The translations under genes were made by a program, and so were the position numbers. Of a DNA stretch of 64,000 nucleotides, positions 47,685 through 57,814 are shown in pieces (position 1 is the stretch's first letter; each line of letters opens with the position of its first letter). The notes beneath the pieces are model-generated. The model saw nothing but the letters and a program-made list of their open reading frames with translations, searched no databases and was not told the DNA's origin. The DNA lies in contig NC_071345.1 of assembly GCF_027744825.2 (NCBI RefSeq), positions 5,860,001 to 5,924,000 of the forward strand, given 5' to 3'. The stretch comes from Synchiropus splendidus (Eukaryota; Chordata; Actinopteri; Syngnathiformes; Callionymidae).

Positions 47685-47726
47685 CTGAACAAAAGCAAAC
47701 AAAAGCATCTGTTTGCTTTTGTTCAG
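47685..47726. repeat. Perfect 16-bp inverted repeat (hairpin)
   Basis: CTGAACAAAAGCAAAC and its exact reverse complement are separated by a 10-nt loop. It could be a fold-back end of a transposon or a transcribed hairpin; the sequence alone does not decide. Confidence 0.9.
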
Positions 47727-47729
47727 AGA

Positions 47730-48629
47730 GGTTTTTCACTACACAATGACCAGGGTTTCCACTACTCTGAATGGACTTGAAATTCTTATAACATTGAAAT
47801 TCTTATACAAATATTTTCAAGACATTAGAAGAGCTGTACTTTAAATAAGGTGATATAAAAACTTGAATATAGCCACCATCGCGATTTATTGTGCTATTTT
47901 GTTGTTTAAATGTATGTTTGGGTCCATCATTTGATTCAGTAATATACCAAATTCATTATTTATATATATATCATATATAAATATAATTTTTTCAACAAGG
48001 ATGAAAACAATGAATCTGTCTTCCAGCACTATACTAACACACGGTATATCTCATCTGAGGTCAATAAGCCACTGCAACAAAAGTGTAAAATATGGTTTCA
48101 AAATGGCTGTCTGTGAAATCCTGACCGTGTGTGTGTGATATCAGATTAAACCGGAGCTCAACACTGAGGAATTATTTAACCTCTCGCCGGTGTTTCCGAA
48201 TCCATCCGCCGCTTTGACGAAGCTTCCAGGATGAGCCGCGAGCGCGTGAGCCGACGAGATAAAAGCGGCCAGGTATTATCTCACGACAGCAGCCCAATAA
48301 GGTCGCCGTCGCCTGCGTGACACGCGCTGCACCTTCTCTCCTGCGCACAAACAATGTGGCTAATCCCCGGTCTGATGCGCGAGTCATTAACATCCTATAA
48401 AGACTCCGCCGCTGCGTCCACTCTAATTAATCCCTCGCTACTTGTCGCCGCGTCCTTTCAATCACTCGCACTCCTGTCACTCAGCCTCCGCCTCGCTCTT
48501 CGTTCCAGCTTGTGTTTTGTGGTGACCTTAATGCTGACAGTGTGGAGTTCAGACGCAACAATCTGTCTACCCCGCTTTTTAAAACTTATGTCATTTGACG
48601 TTTGTTAGCTTCCGCTGCTGTTTGATAAT
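47730..48629. other. Intergenic DNA with a GC-rich unique block
   Basis: 47760-48160 is AT-rich and featureless. 48172-48500 is GC/CpG-richer than its surroundings and contains homeodomain-type TCTAATTAATCC and CGCATGAG-like words. It is a candidate conserved non-coding element; no ORF or splice evidence makes it an exon. Confidence 0.4.
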
Positions 48630-49162
48630 GATGGTGAGTTTTGGCCCGATCTTGGGGTCTTGCTCTCGAGTGAGGGGCAAGAGAGTTGGAGAAACTGGTG
48701 CAGCAGGAGCGGTATTGCACTCGCGCTCTCTCTGTTGTGTGTGTAAGACAGAGCTGAGCCAAAAGGCAAAGTTCTCTATTTACCGAACAGTCTTCGTCCC
48801 GACCCTCACCTATGGTCATGACCGAAAGATCGAGATCCTGGATACTGAAATGAGTTCTGTCACGTGGTAGAGACTTGGAGTAGAGTCGCTGCTGCTGCTG
48901 TTGAGAGAAGTCAGTTGAAGTGGTTCGGGCATCTCGCGAGGACGCCCCCTGGAGGCCACCCATTGGAAGTGGTTCAGGCACAGCCAGAAGACCAGGGGTC
49001 AACCCAGGACAAGGTGGTGGGATTATAACTCTTCACTGGCTGAGGAGCGTCTCAGGATCCCCCAGTTGAAGCTGGTGGATGTTGCCTGGGAGTAGAGCGT
49101 TTGGCGTAGCCTTCTGAAGCTGCGACCCGGCAACAGATTAGGGGTTGAGAATGGATGGATGG
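48630..49162 (+). pseudogene. Non-LTR retrotransposon RT C-terminus and 3' tail, degraded
   Basis: The plus strand encodes KTELSQKAKFSIYRTVFVPT followed by LTYGHD, the conserved block near the end of a fish LINE reverse transcriptase. It then degenerates through a stop (48868) but keeps SQLKWFGHLARTPPGG and the 3' UTR, which finishes in an ATGGATGGATGG tail at about 49151-49162. A segment equivalent to part of the ORF is deleted around 48840-48870. It is the same family as 822-1050, in opposite orientation. Confidence 0.85.
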
Positions 49163-49912
49163 GGTTTTGGCGCCCCTCACCTTTGACCTCAGTTGACCAT
49201 CTACTCAGGCCACCTCCTGTGCTTCATTACTTGGCACCTGGTGTCTTCATGCCCAACATGTCCACCACCTCACGTGCCAAACCTTCTGACCTGCCAAACT
49301 TAGTTTCCAATCTTCACCACATGAGGCAGTCATTTCTGACCCTGTTCTTAAGAGTCGTACCAGACAACTCTGCCTCCTGCCTGTGGCTCTGTGCTACTCT
49401 CTCTGCACCATAACTGTGTCAATGAACTTATGTTGGCTATTCCACCAGTAAAATCTGTATTTTGGGTCATAAATGTTCCCTAATCCGAAGTCTGTCATCT
49501 ACAGCGACTGTCTGAAATCCATCATTTTCGTCTCTGTTGAGCTTTCTCAAGGTCTGTGTTGGCCAAGTGCACAAAGGAAGTCAGACAGACAGCTTGACTG
49601 TCACACTGGATTATTACGTAACTTTCCTGGAACAGGGGCAGCTGAAGCTCACGCTGACTTCTGGCCATGAATTTCTGAGTTTATCTATCCAGGGTGTCCA
49701 CAGCCTGGAGGCCATTTTCTGCTGGGATCGGCGCCAAAGGCTGAAACCACACTGCAAAAAAAATATGTTTTTTAAATAGTTATTGATATTTAGGGGAATT
49801 CATTATGATCTCTGTTGATCCTAAGATATGGAATGTTGATAGCTGGAAAAAGGTGATATCCTTTATCAACTTTAAAAGAGAACAAAAGATGTAGAGGACA
49901 AATGTTTGTGTA
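49163..49912. other. Intergenic DNA, fourth block
   Basis: No gene or repeat family was recognised. Short frames here show no family resemblance. Confidence 0.5.
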
Positions 49913-49914
49913 TA

Positions 49915-50608
49915 CAGAGGTACCCTGGTTCTCGACCACAATCCATTCCAGACGGCCGTTCGAGAATAGTTCGAACTCTGAATCTATTTTTTTTCCCATT
50001 ACAATGAATGGAAAAAGAAATACTGCGTTCCAAGCCTTAAAGTAGGCTTTTGTAGGAGTGAATGTAGAGTGTGTGCTGCAGGTGGCTGTTCCTCTATGTG
50101 TGTGGCCGCTGCATGTGGGAGGGGTTGCCGAGTGAGTGACGTCTCTCCAGAAGTGAAGAGGTGCCCGGTGCGTGTCCAGCTCTGAATGTGCGCTTCTGTG
50201 CAGTTTGGCTGTGACAAAGTCATAAACCAAGTCACGCTCTGTCCCAGACTCGCCTCATCCCTGTCCCAGCTCCAGCCCACAACAGGACATCAAACCCTGG
50301 AGTGGAGGTGTGCAGAGCGAGCACCTCCCCTGTGACACTCTACCACGGTCCAGTGAGGAGACAGGAAAGGTTTTACACCTCAATATGAAGAAAAAACAGT
50401 TAGTAAATGTAGCTAACGGGACACGTCTGCATACAGAGGCTGCGCTATACACAAAAACAAAGCGTGTCGTGCGTCAGCTGATCGGTCCGTGCATGTTATG
50501 TTTTTTCTTGCTTTTTTGGGGGCGTTCGAGTTCTGGATTTTCGTTAAAAATCCGAAGCAAAAAAATCTCGAAATTTTTTTTCGAACTGCGATTTGTTCCA
50601 AGTCTGGG
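49915..50608 (-). mobile_element. pogo/Tigger-like non-autonomous DNA element, copy 3 (longest)
   Basis: Starts CAGAGGTACCCTGGTTCTCG after TA (49913-49914) and shares the interior 50040-50380 with the other two copies. It contains about 140 bp more (around 50385-50520) that the others lack, then the TTCGTTAAAAATCCGAAGCA segment seen in copy 1. The right terminus is eroded at GTTCCAAGTCTGGGG, so the second TIR end and TA cannot be fixed. No transposase. Confidence 0.78.
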
Positions 50609-53600
50609 GCTGTGTATTGTAGGTATTTATTTATTGTCTTGTGTTGTCTGATAGTTTGTGACTACACTGTTTTTTGGGGTTTTTTTTTTGTAGCTTTGTG
50701 TTTTCAGGGATGGTGATGTTTTTGTAAACGTCTTTTATCTTGGACGTCTTTGAATCAAAATCCTAATTTTTTGATGGCTTCAATCCAACAACCTTCTCAT
50801 GTCTTCGCATGTCGATGCCATCTGCAGATGGCGTCCGACCGGCTTCGTCCTCATCATTCCACCTTGCTTTGATCTGTCAGATATGAAACAAAGGAAATCC
50901 AAATTTTCCTTCTCTCCCTGACTTTGCTGAGAAAAAGTTCTTCTTCCACCAAATACTTCCCTTTGAGTCCATGAGCGATAACAGCACCATTAGATTCCTT
51001 CATTAGCCTCTCACTGCGTTGTTGTCACCAACAAATAATTAGAGAAGAGTTTAGTGGCATCCAGAGTCATTTCAGCACAACTGGAAATTCTCTGCAACAT
51101 TTGGTTCAACAGTAAAATTCTCTGTTTTCTTTTACTCCCCTCCGCTCCCTCTGCTCTGGCCTTCTCAGTCATTGACATTCAAGTTGTAGTTCAGGAGTAG
51201 TTTGACTGCGGCCTTGACCTTGTCCATCCTCTGGACACGTTGGTGCTCAGCCTCTCCGCTGCAGGTATTCATGTGTTCATGCCGCCCAACCCTCAGATCA
51301 CAGTCATCGGTGCAGGCGGACCACTTTCCTGAAGCACATTTCCTCAGTAGAAATGGACTGTTTCGTCGACCGTTTGTAACTGCTGGGGCTCAAATGCTAC
51401 AGTGTCTTGTTTGTATTTTAGACTTGTGTCTTTGAACTTTTAAACTGAAGGTGAAAGGCAAATCCAGGTTTCACTCATGGATCAGTAAGTACCGTGTTAT
51501 AAATCATTTTTTATTACAATTGAAGAGTAAAAAAGCATGTAGTAAGAATAAATATTTAATTTAGAAAATAATGATTAAAATGCATGATAACGTAGTGTAA
51601 GTCACTTTAGATTTAACCAAATATTCCACAGATGTTTACATTTTTAATATAACAGAATGTCTGTCTCAGTCTGTGTGAACAATATATGATGCAAATGTGA
51701 TTTTGTTTTCTGTGAATTATAGTTATGTAGTGAACGTCTCTGTGACTGGAGACAAACACTGGGCATTAATTCAACTGTATTTATTGGATCTACTCATTTA
51801 AGGTGATGGAGTTTTTCTTTTAACTTATCAGTTTCTGTTTTCTTCTCTTGAAAGGAGAGGGATAAAATACTCCAGTGATGGAGAGCGGCATTTTGAACCT
51901 CAACTATTTAAAGAAAATGAATGAATGAGGCTGAAAGCTGATTCTCTTCTTTCTTCTTCTTTCTGAAAACTACAGCCTTTCTACTATGAACACGATGTCA
52001 CTCATATTGGGATTCATCTGCCCACATCAACATCACAAAACGACTTTCTGAATCATGGAATGGACGCAGCCCTATAGTTTGATGTTGACCATGAGGAGGT
52101 GCAGGTGTTCTGGTGGTCTCATGGATGGAAGGCTCTGAGAGGTTTGATGTAAAGATGGCTGGAGGACTCTAAATGAAAGGCTGAGGAGAGTCATAGGAGA
52201 TGACCTCTGTACATGACTCACATGACTCACTCTCAGTGCAGGTCCCATTGTTTACCACCTGGTCTGTGTAAGATTTACATTGTTAGCAGAGTATACTGAC
52301 AATAATACTCTTAGTCTTCTGCAGTCACTTTATATAATTCAGCATTATGGGGAGCATTTGAAATATCATTGATTTCGTTAATAGGCAAATACAAATGAGC
52401 TCGGTTGAACGCGGAAGCGTATGTGAATTTTAACAAAGAAGAATTATCAGATCTGATGCTCGAGTTCTGGTATTCAGATTATAAAATGATTGTATTCATC
52501 CCCATTCTCCAGTTTTTGAGGCATTTTACCAACAAACTATTCCATAACCTTCTTGGTGGATTTAAACATGTAAATAGTGGCACAGGATGGATACAAGAAG
52601 CAGAAAAAGACCATGAAAAGTATTCAAAAACAGTCATATGTATCAGTCATTTTATTCTATTTTAATATTATTTTTTCCTATTTATTTTTTGTTAATTTTG
52701 TTTTGTTACTGTCCTGAACATGAGTTGCAGTTGAGTTTAAAATACATATATTAGTTGACTTGGGAGTAAAAATATATATATCTTTCTCCCAAATTTCTTT
52801 GAAAACTGCTCTACTCTTGTAGCCGACATGAACTCATTTCCTAAACCCTCTTCGTGACGGGCCAGATTCTTCTCCCAGCCATTTGGGTTGGTAGCATGCA
52901 GGGTTCTATCATTGTGAGCTTTGGGATGCTGAGAGGAAACCGGAGTGGCTGGAGGACATTTTGGGCAACTTCAATGGCAATTTTACCCACACCTTCCATT
53001 CACCGCGGAAGGGCTTTTCAGAGTGGTGCATTTGCAAGTCCTGCCAACAAATGCTGAAGACCACAATAGCAGTGAGTGACAAACAGAGACGGCGCCAAAA
53101 CCACGCGCGGATGCTGACGGAGCGCCCCGACTTCGTCTTTGTTGTGTTTCCAGATGGCAGCGGATGTAGCCATCAAACACGACTACTGTTCCACTGCCAA
53201 CTCAACTCCTGCTCAAATGGAAGAGTAGCCCGCTGATTTGTTTTCTCTTTAAAAGGCTGTTATCTCCAAAACACAGAGTGGCGTGTTGTGTTTTTTTTGT
53301 CTCCCTCCCATTAGTTCTGAAACAGTGCGTCTTGTTGATCTCAGTCAGACGGAAAAAAAAAAGCAGCATCCGAACTTGTGAAGTTGGAAACGCTTCATAA
53401 GTCCCTCGCAGCGGCGTGAACTTCTCCGCGGGAGCCCCTCGTGGCCCTGCTAAGCTGTCGCCGGCGAAATTGGGGAGAGAACAGGGGATAAAGAAAAGGA
53501 AGCTGCACTCAAATGCCAGAGAAAGTGACGGAATAATTTCCTATGGAAATGCTTCCTCCGTCCGACGTGGCCCGCGGTAATTGAATGTCACTCAGCGCCG

Positions 53601-54402
53601 CTGATGTAGTTGGCTGCGATTTGACGACAAGGCTTATGGTTCTTTGGGGATTCACGTCTTATTTAGGAGGTGAAAAAAGCCCCGTCTGCTCCCCGCTTTC
53701 TGCTGACTCGTGTCAGGTAGACGTGTGACTTTCTTTGCCGATGAGACGCAATTAGCATAATGCTACGTTTTATCCACCTGCGCCGTAAACAAGTCTCTGC
53801 TTTAAGTGCAAGCTTTTCCGACATGTTTTTCCCAAGTCTGGATCTAAATTTAGCTTTTAATGGTCTGGGTAAAACAAACGACTTCTTCTAGCACTTTGCT
53901 TCACTTCAGCATATTTGCTGACAGAGATGTACATACATTGAGGCCAGTTAGAGACTGGCTGCTTGTCTGTATGTGCCGCCTGTGCCCTATGTAGCTGGGA
54001 TCGGCGACTTCTTCTCCACTAAGAGAATGAGCCTGAGAAAATCAGTAAACTTTAACAGTTTATAAGCCTGTTAATGGTGTTATTCCATGTAGCCATGTAA
54101 CTTACTTTTCCTGTATCTGTCTTCTCTGACCTCAGTGTCAGAACCAAAACATTCAGTTTTGGCCTGAATTTAACTTGAATTCATTGTATTTCTGGTCTGA
54201 ATCTAACTCAATATTTGGAGAGCTGATTTTAATATTTTTTAACTGAATATTTTTTCCAGCATTATTTTCAACAGATTAAGTTTCATCACATATTTGCTTC
54301 CAGTGATGTTTACTCAATAAAGGTGTCAAAGCACGATCAGGGTTTCTGGTGGTTTTATCAGGACTGCAGACTGGTGAAGTTGGTCGACCACCTCCCAACC
54401 TA
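50609..54402. other. Intergenic DNA, fifth block
   Basis: No recognised gene. A weak repeat-like stretch near 52930-52965 (GAGAGGAAACCGGAGTGGCT) recalls L2 3' regions. Otherwise it is unique-looking DNA, AT-rich at 51480-51700. Confidence 0.5.
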
Positions 54403-54816
54403 GCGTGCTGCCAAAATATTGAGCCTGGTCACATCAAACCGATGCAGTCGCAGGCGTTTCATTGACCTTGAAACGGTCCTCAAGGTCTAAGCTGCAGCTG
54501 TGGTGTTGGAACTTTTGACACTTGGGCGAAAACAACGCATTTAATGAGCGATTTAATGTCATGTCAGATATGTGACAAGTTCATGACTGAAGTTCAGAAC
54601 ATTGCCCAGTTTGTTTCATGAGTCAGTCTCCATGCTGGAGCCCGTTTTCAATACTAGTTTAGAAGTGATCCTCGTGCATTTTACCGTGACCTTTCTACAT
54701 TGCAGACAGCACCACTGCACCCGCGGCTTATAGACAGGTGCAGCTTATGTAAGAACAACAGCTATTTTCCATCTTAGATTTAGTGGGTGTGGCTAACATT
54801 CCAGTGCACTCTATTC
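54403..54816 (+). repeat. 'tataagccgc' dispersed repeat, copy 2
   Basis: Reverse complement of 8335-8806. Shared landmarks include ATTGCCCAGTTTGTTTCATG, CTAGTTTAGAAGTGATCCTC and CACCCGCGGCTTATAGACAG. It is shorter than copy 1 owing to internal deletions. Confidence 0.75.
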
Positions 54817-57604
54817 TCTGGAATTTATCAACTGTCTTACAATAATAATATCAGGCATTGTTAGGTCTCTATATAAGACATAGAAGCTTCAAGTTTGCCT
54901 GAGCTTTTCTTGCAGTAGCTGCATGAACAGGCAATTTTGCCTCCTTTTTTCCTCCGTTCGTCACGCTGCGCAAGTCATTTTGCCTGTTATGCAGTTTTCT
55001 GTTCCCAAACTCTCAAGGTTCCGTCTGCAATTGTTTTTTTCTCTCCTTGTCCTTGCAGGGCAATAAAAGTTTATTGATACAAGAGGCCGCGCTGACACGC
55101 TGTCCCGGGGCGACTCTGAATGCACACAGTTGAGAAGAAGAGTTATTGTTACGTGCAGCTGGAGAGACGGAGCGTTTACAGCCGGCAAACAAACATCTGT
55201 GAAATGAGGTGGCGGTGAAAATAAAGCCGACAAAGACACGGCGGTAGTGCGAGCCAATAGATCTTCGTCGCACTTGGAACCGCTGGTCGGGATCAAACTG
55301 AGCGTCCCCGTGTGCAGAACAGCACAACCTGGACGTCGTGTGGAAGCCATTGCTCAGTGTTAAATCTTGTCTTCTTCAAACTTTCATCTGATGCATCCAT
55401 TTCCATCTCAGGACATTTGTGTAACCCCTGATATTTCACATTCATGCTTCCCTTCAGGGTGAATCTGAAATGTCAAACAAAGCATAAGTTTTTGTCCTTC
55501 TCGGGAAATGGGATCCGCCGCGCTGGTGAAGACGCTGGTGAAGCAGTTTTTATGAGGTCACGGTCATAGCATCTGAGCGGCGGCTGAATAGAGCTGAACT
55601 CATCATTTGGAGGAGGAGAAACAGACACGAACGTTTGGCAGTGTTTGCTTTAAAAATAGAGGCTTCCACTCGTTCGCTTCAGTCTACTGGCCTCAGTTTT
55701 CCGCCTTTTCTCCCGACCATCTGATGACTCTGTCGGCCGCCACAAATGAACCAGACAAATGGCGGAGGCTTAAATAGAAGCACGATGATTCAGAGTGCTA
55801 TCAGTTATCCTGCAGGACGGGCTTCTGCCTGCCACCTGCAGCAGGACGATCGGAAGGTTCTCATCACCCTCTCGCTAGTCGGAAACTTTTCAAAGCCTTA
55901 TTGGTGTGACGCAATATTTCCTCTTCATCCCAGGTGTCAGTTCAACCCTGTCCCACGTTCTCCGCTCCTTTAACATGTTGAGGAGTGTCACCAGTCATCA
56001 TAGCGCTTGGAACTGAAACTAAAGCAGCAAACACGCAACTCAGCAGAAAAGTTCTTTGACACCAAACATGTTATATGCGCCAAAAGGCAACTTATTTACA
56101 TGCAATGAAGTACACAGAGTTCGCAACTCTCAAGCGGAGACTTTGCCCTAACTTTAGGCCCACCCCCCAGAAGATTGACCTCCTTTTTTAATGCGACTTG
56201 AGGACCAGTGGGAATTGACTTTGTTTGCCGACTACGAACGTATTCGTGCAAGTGCTCCTCCATGCAGAACCAATGGGTTGGCTTGCACCAGGTCCAAGAG
56301 TGGAGAGTGTGGTGGACTTTGGTTCACGATCGTTGTTTTAAACTTATTTTTAATACAGGGAACCTTTGTTAATGACACTGGTCGACTCTGAGTCTCTGGA
56401 TCTGTGTTTATTTTATTAGATGGAGTGGTCCACCCATTGGTTCTGCAGAGAGGACCCTCTCCAAAACACACAGATAAAACAAACACGCAGAGAAATCCAC
56501 AGTGTATTAAGTTTGCAAAAAGTGAAGCGCGGTATTGATAAAGGTTAATACGAAATGAAAAAAATAATTGAATAAAAATGAAAAGGAAAGGGCTTCAGTT
56601 GTCTCGAAGCCTCTTTCTTTTTTTAAAATAACTTAACTCAAAAATGCGAAGGGGAGGCAAGTTGGACCCGCATGCCAGTTTATTTTAACATTACAAACAT
56701 CTGGTCGACACAAGTTTGAAACCACCAATTAAAGATGTCTTTTCCGGCCTGAGGGCTTTAAGTTGCGTTGGACTTGGAAAGATCTGTTCACACTTTGATT
56801 TCACTGACGCTCGGCAAGAACATGACGCCTCTTTTTTCTTTTTTTTTTTTTTTGAATCTCATCCTAGCATCTTCTGCGTGATTATCTCTTTCATGTGATG
56901 GTACGAGGAGAAAAGATAACATAATTCCTAGGAAGGATCTTCCAGAATACAGATCAGCACATGAATCCCAAAACATATGCTGTGAAAAGACGTGCAGCGG
57001 CGAGAAGCTGGCGGACCGACAGGAAAGAGAAAGATGAGAGATGTTGGAGGCTTGATTAATGAGCTTGCAGGACTCCACTTCCTCTTCATGTATTCATCAT
57101 TCTTCTCGTGCCCGGTAATAGAATATCGCTGGTGGAAATTTGCATTTCATCCTTTCCAGCTCCTTTTCATTGCGATACTTCTCATCCACTGCGGTAAACA
57201 TTTCAGGAGATCAAGTCATTCAGAGTGGTGGAAGCCCGAGGATGTCTGAAGGACGCTGACAAAATGATGAAGTGCAGACCGTCTTTGAAAGGCTCGGCTT
57301 GTTTCCAGCTTATTTATTTAAAGTTGAAATCCGCCCCGACCATTAGAGCTGCTTTGGTAATCAACCGACCACAAAATTGCACGTCCCTCGTGTCACAATA
57401 TGGCATCCTCATAGGGATGACAGATTTGTGAAGGATGGCAGTGCCTCTGAGGCAATGCCCTTTAGTAATACATTCATATCGCTCAAGTACATTTATTTTT
57501 AATCTTAAGTATAGTTGGAGGGACATGGTTTCACATGAAAATTTGTCTTCAGCTATGGTGAGACAACTTCAGTGAGGCTTTCACGCTCTCAGAAAAGGGT
57601 CAGG
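54817..57604. other. Intergenic DNA, sixth block
   Basis: No recognised gene. The stretch 55050-55330 is non-repetitive and GC-richer, with forkhead-like GTTTACA and AAACAAACA words, and could be a conserved element. The remainder is featureless. Confidence 0.4.
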
Positions 57605-57814
57605 TAGTGATGGCCAGATGAGGTTTCATGAAACAGTGTCCTGATTTTCAGAGGCCACCAGAGGGCGCTGTCTACTGTAAAATGTTTGGACTAAATCAAT
57701 AAAACCTCACATTATTTCTAAACCAAGCGCGGCATCTAGTGGCCTCTGGAAATTTGGACACTGTTTTATCAACCCTTCAATTCTGTTTCATGACGCCTCA
57801 TCGACGCATCACTA
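57605..57814. mobile_element. hAT-type MITE with paired CTCF-like motifs, copy 5
   Basis: 210 bp from TAGTGATGGCCAGATGAGG to CCTCATCGACGCATCACTA, inside the octamers GGGTCAGG (57597-57604) / GGGTCACG (57815-57822), 7 of 8 identical. The left motif CCACCAGAGGGCGC (57655-57668) fits the CTCF core exactly. The right arm (57729-57742, minus) has one mismatch (CCACTAGATGCCGC). Confidence 0.88.

Noticed and set aside
54961..55350. 129-codon minus-strand frame
   Set aside because: Overlaps a second open frame on the same strand, no motif; probably an open frame in GC-richer non-coding DNA.
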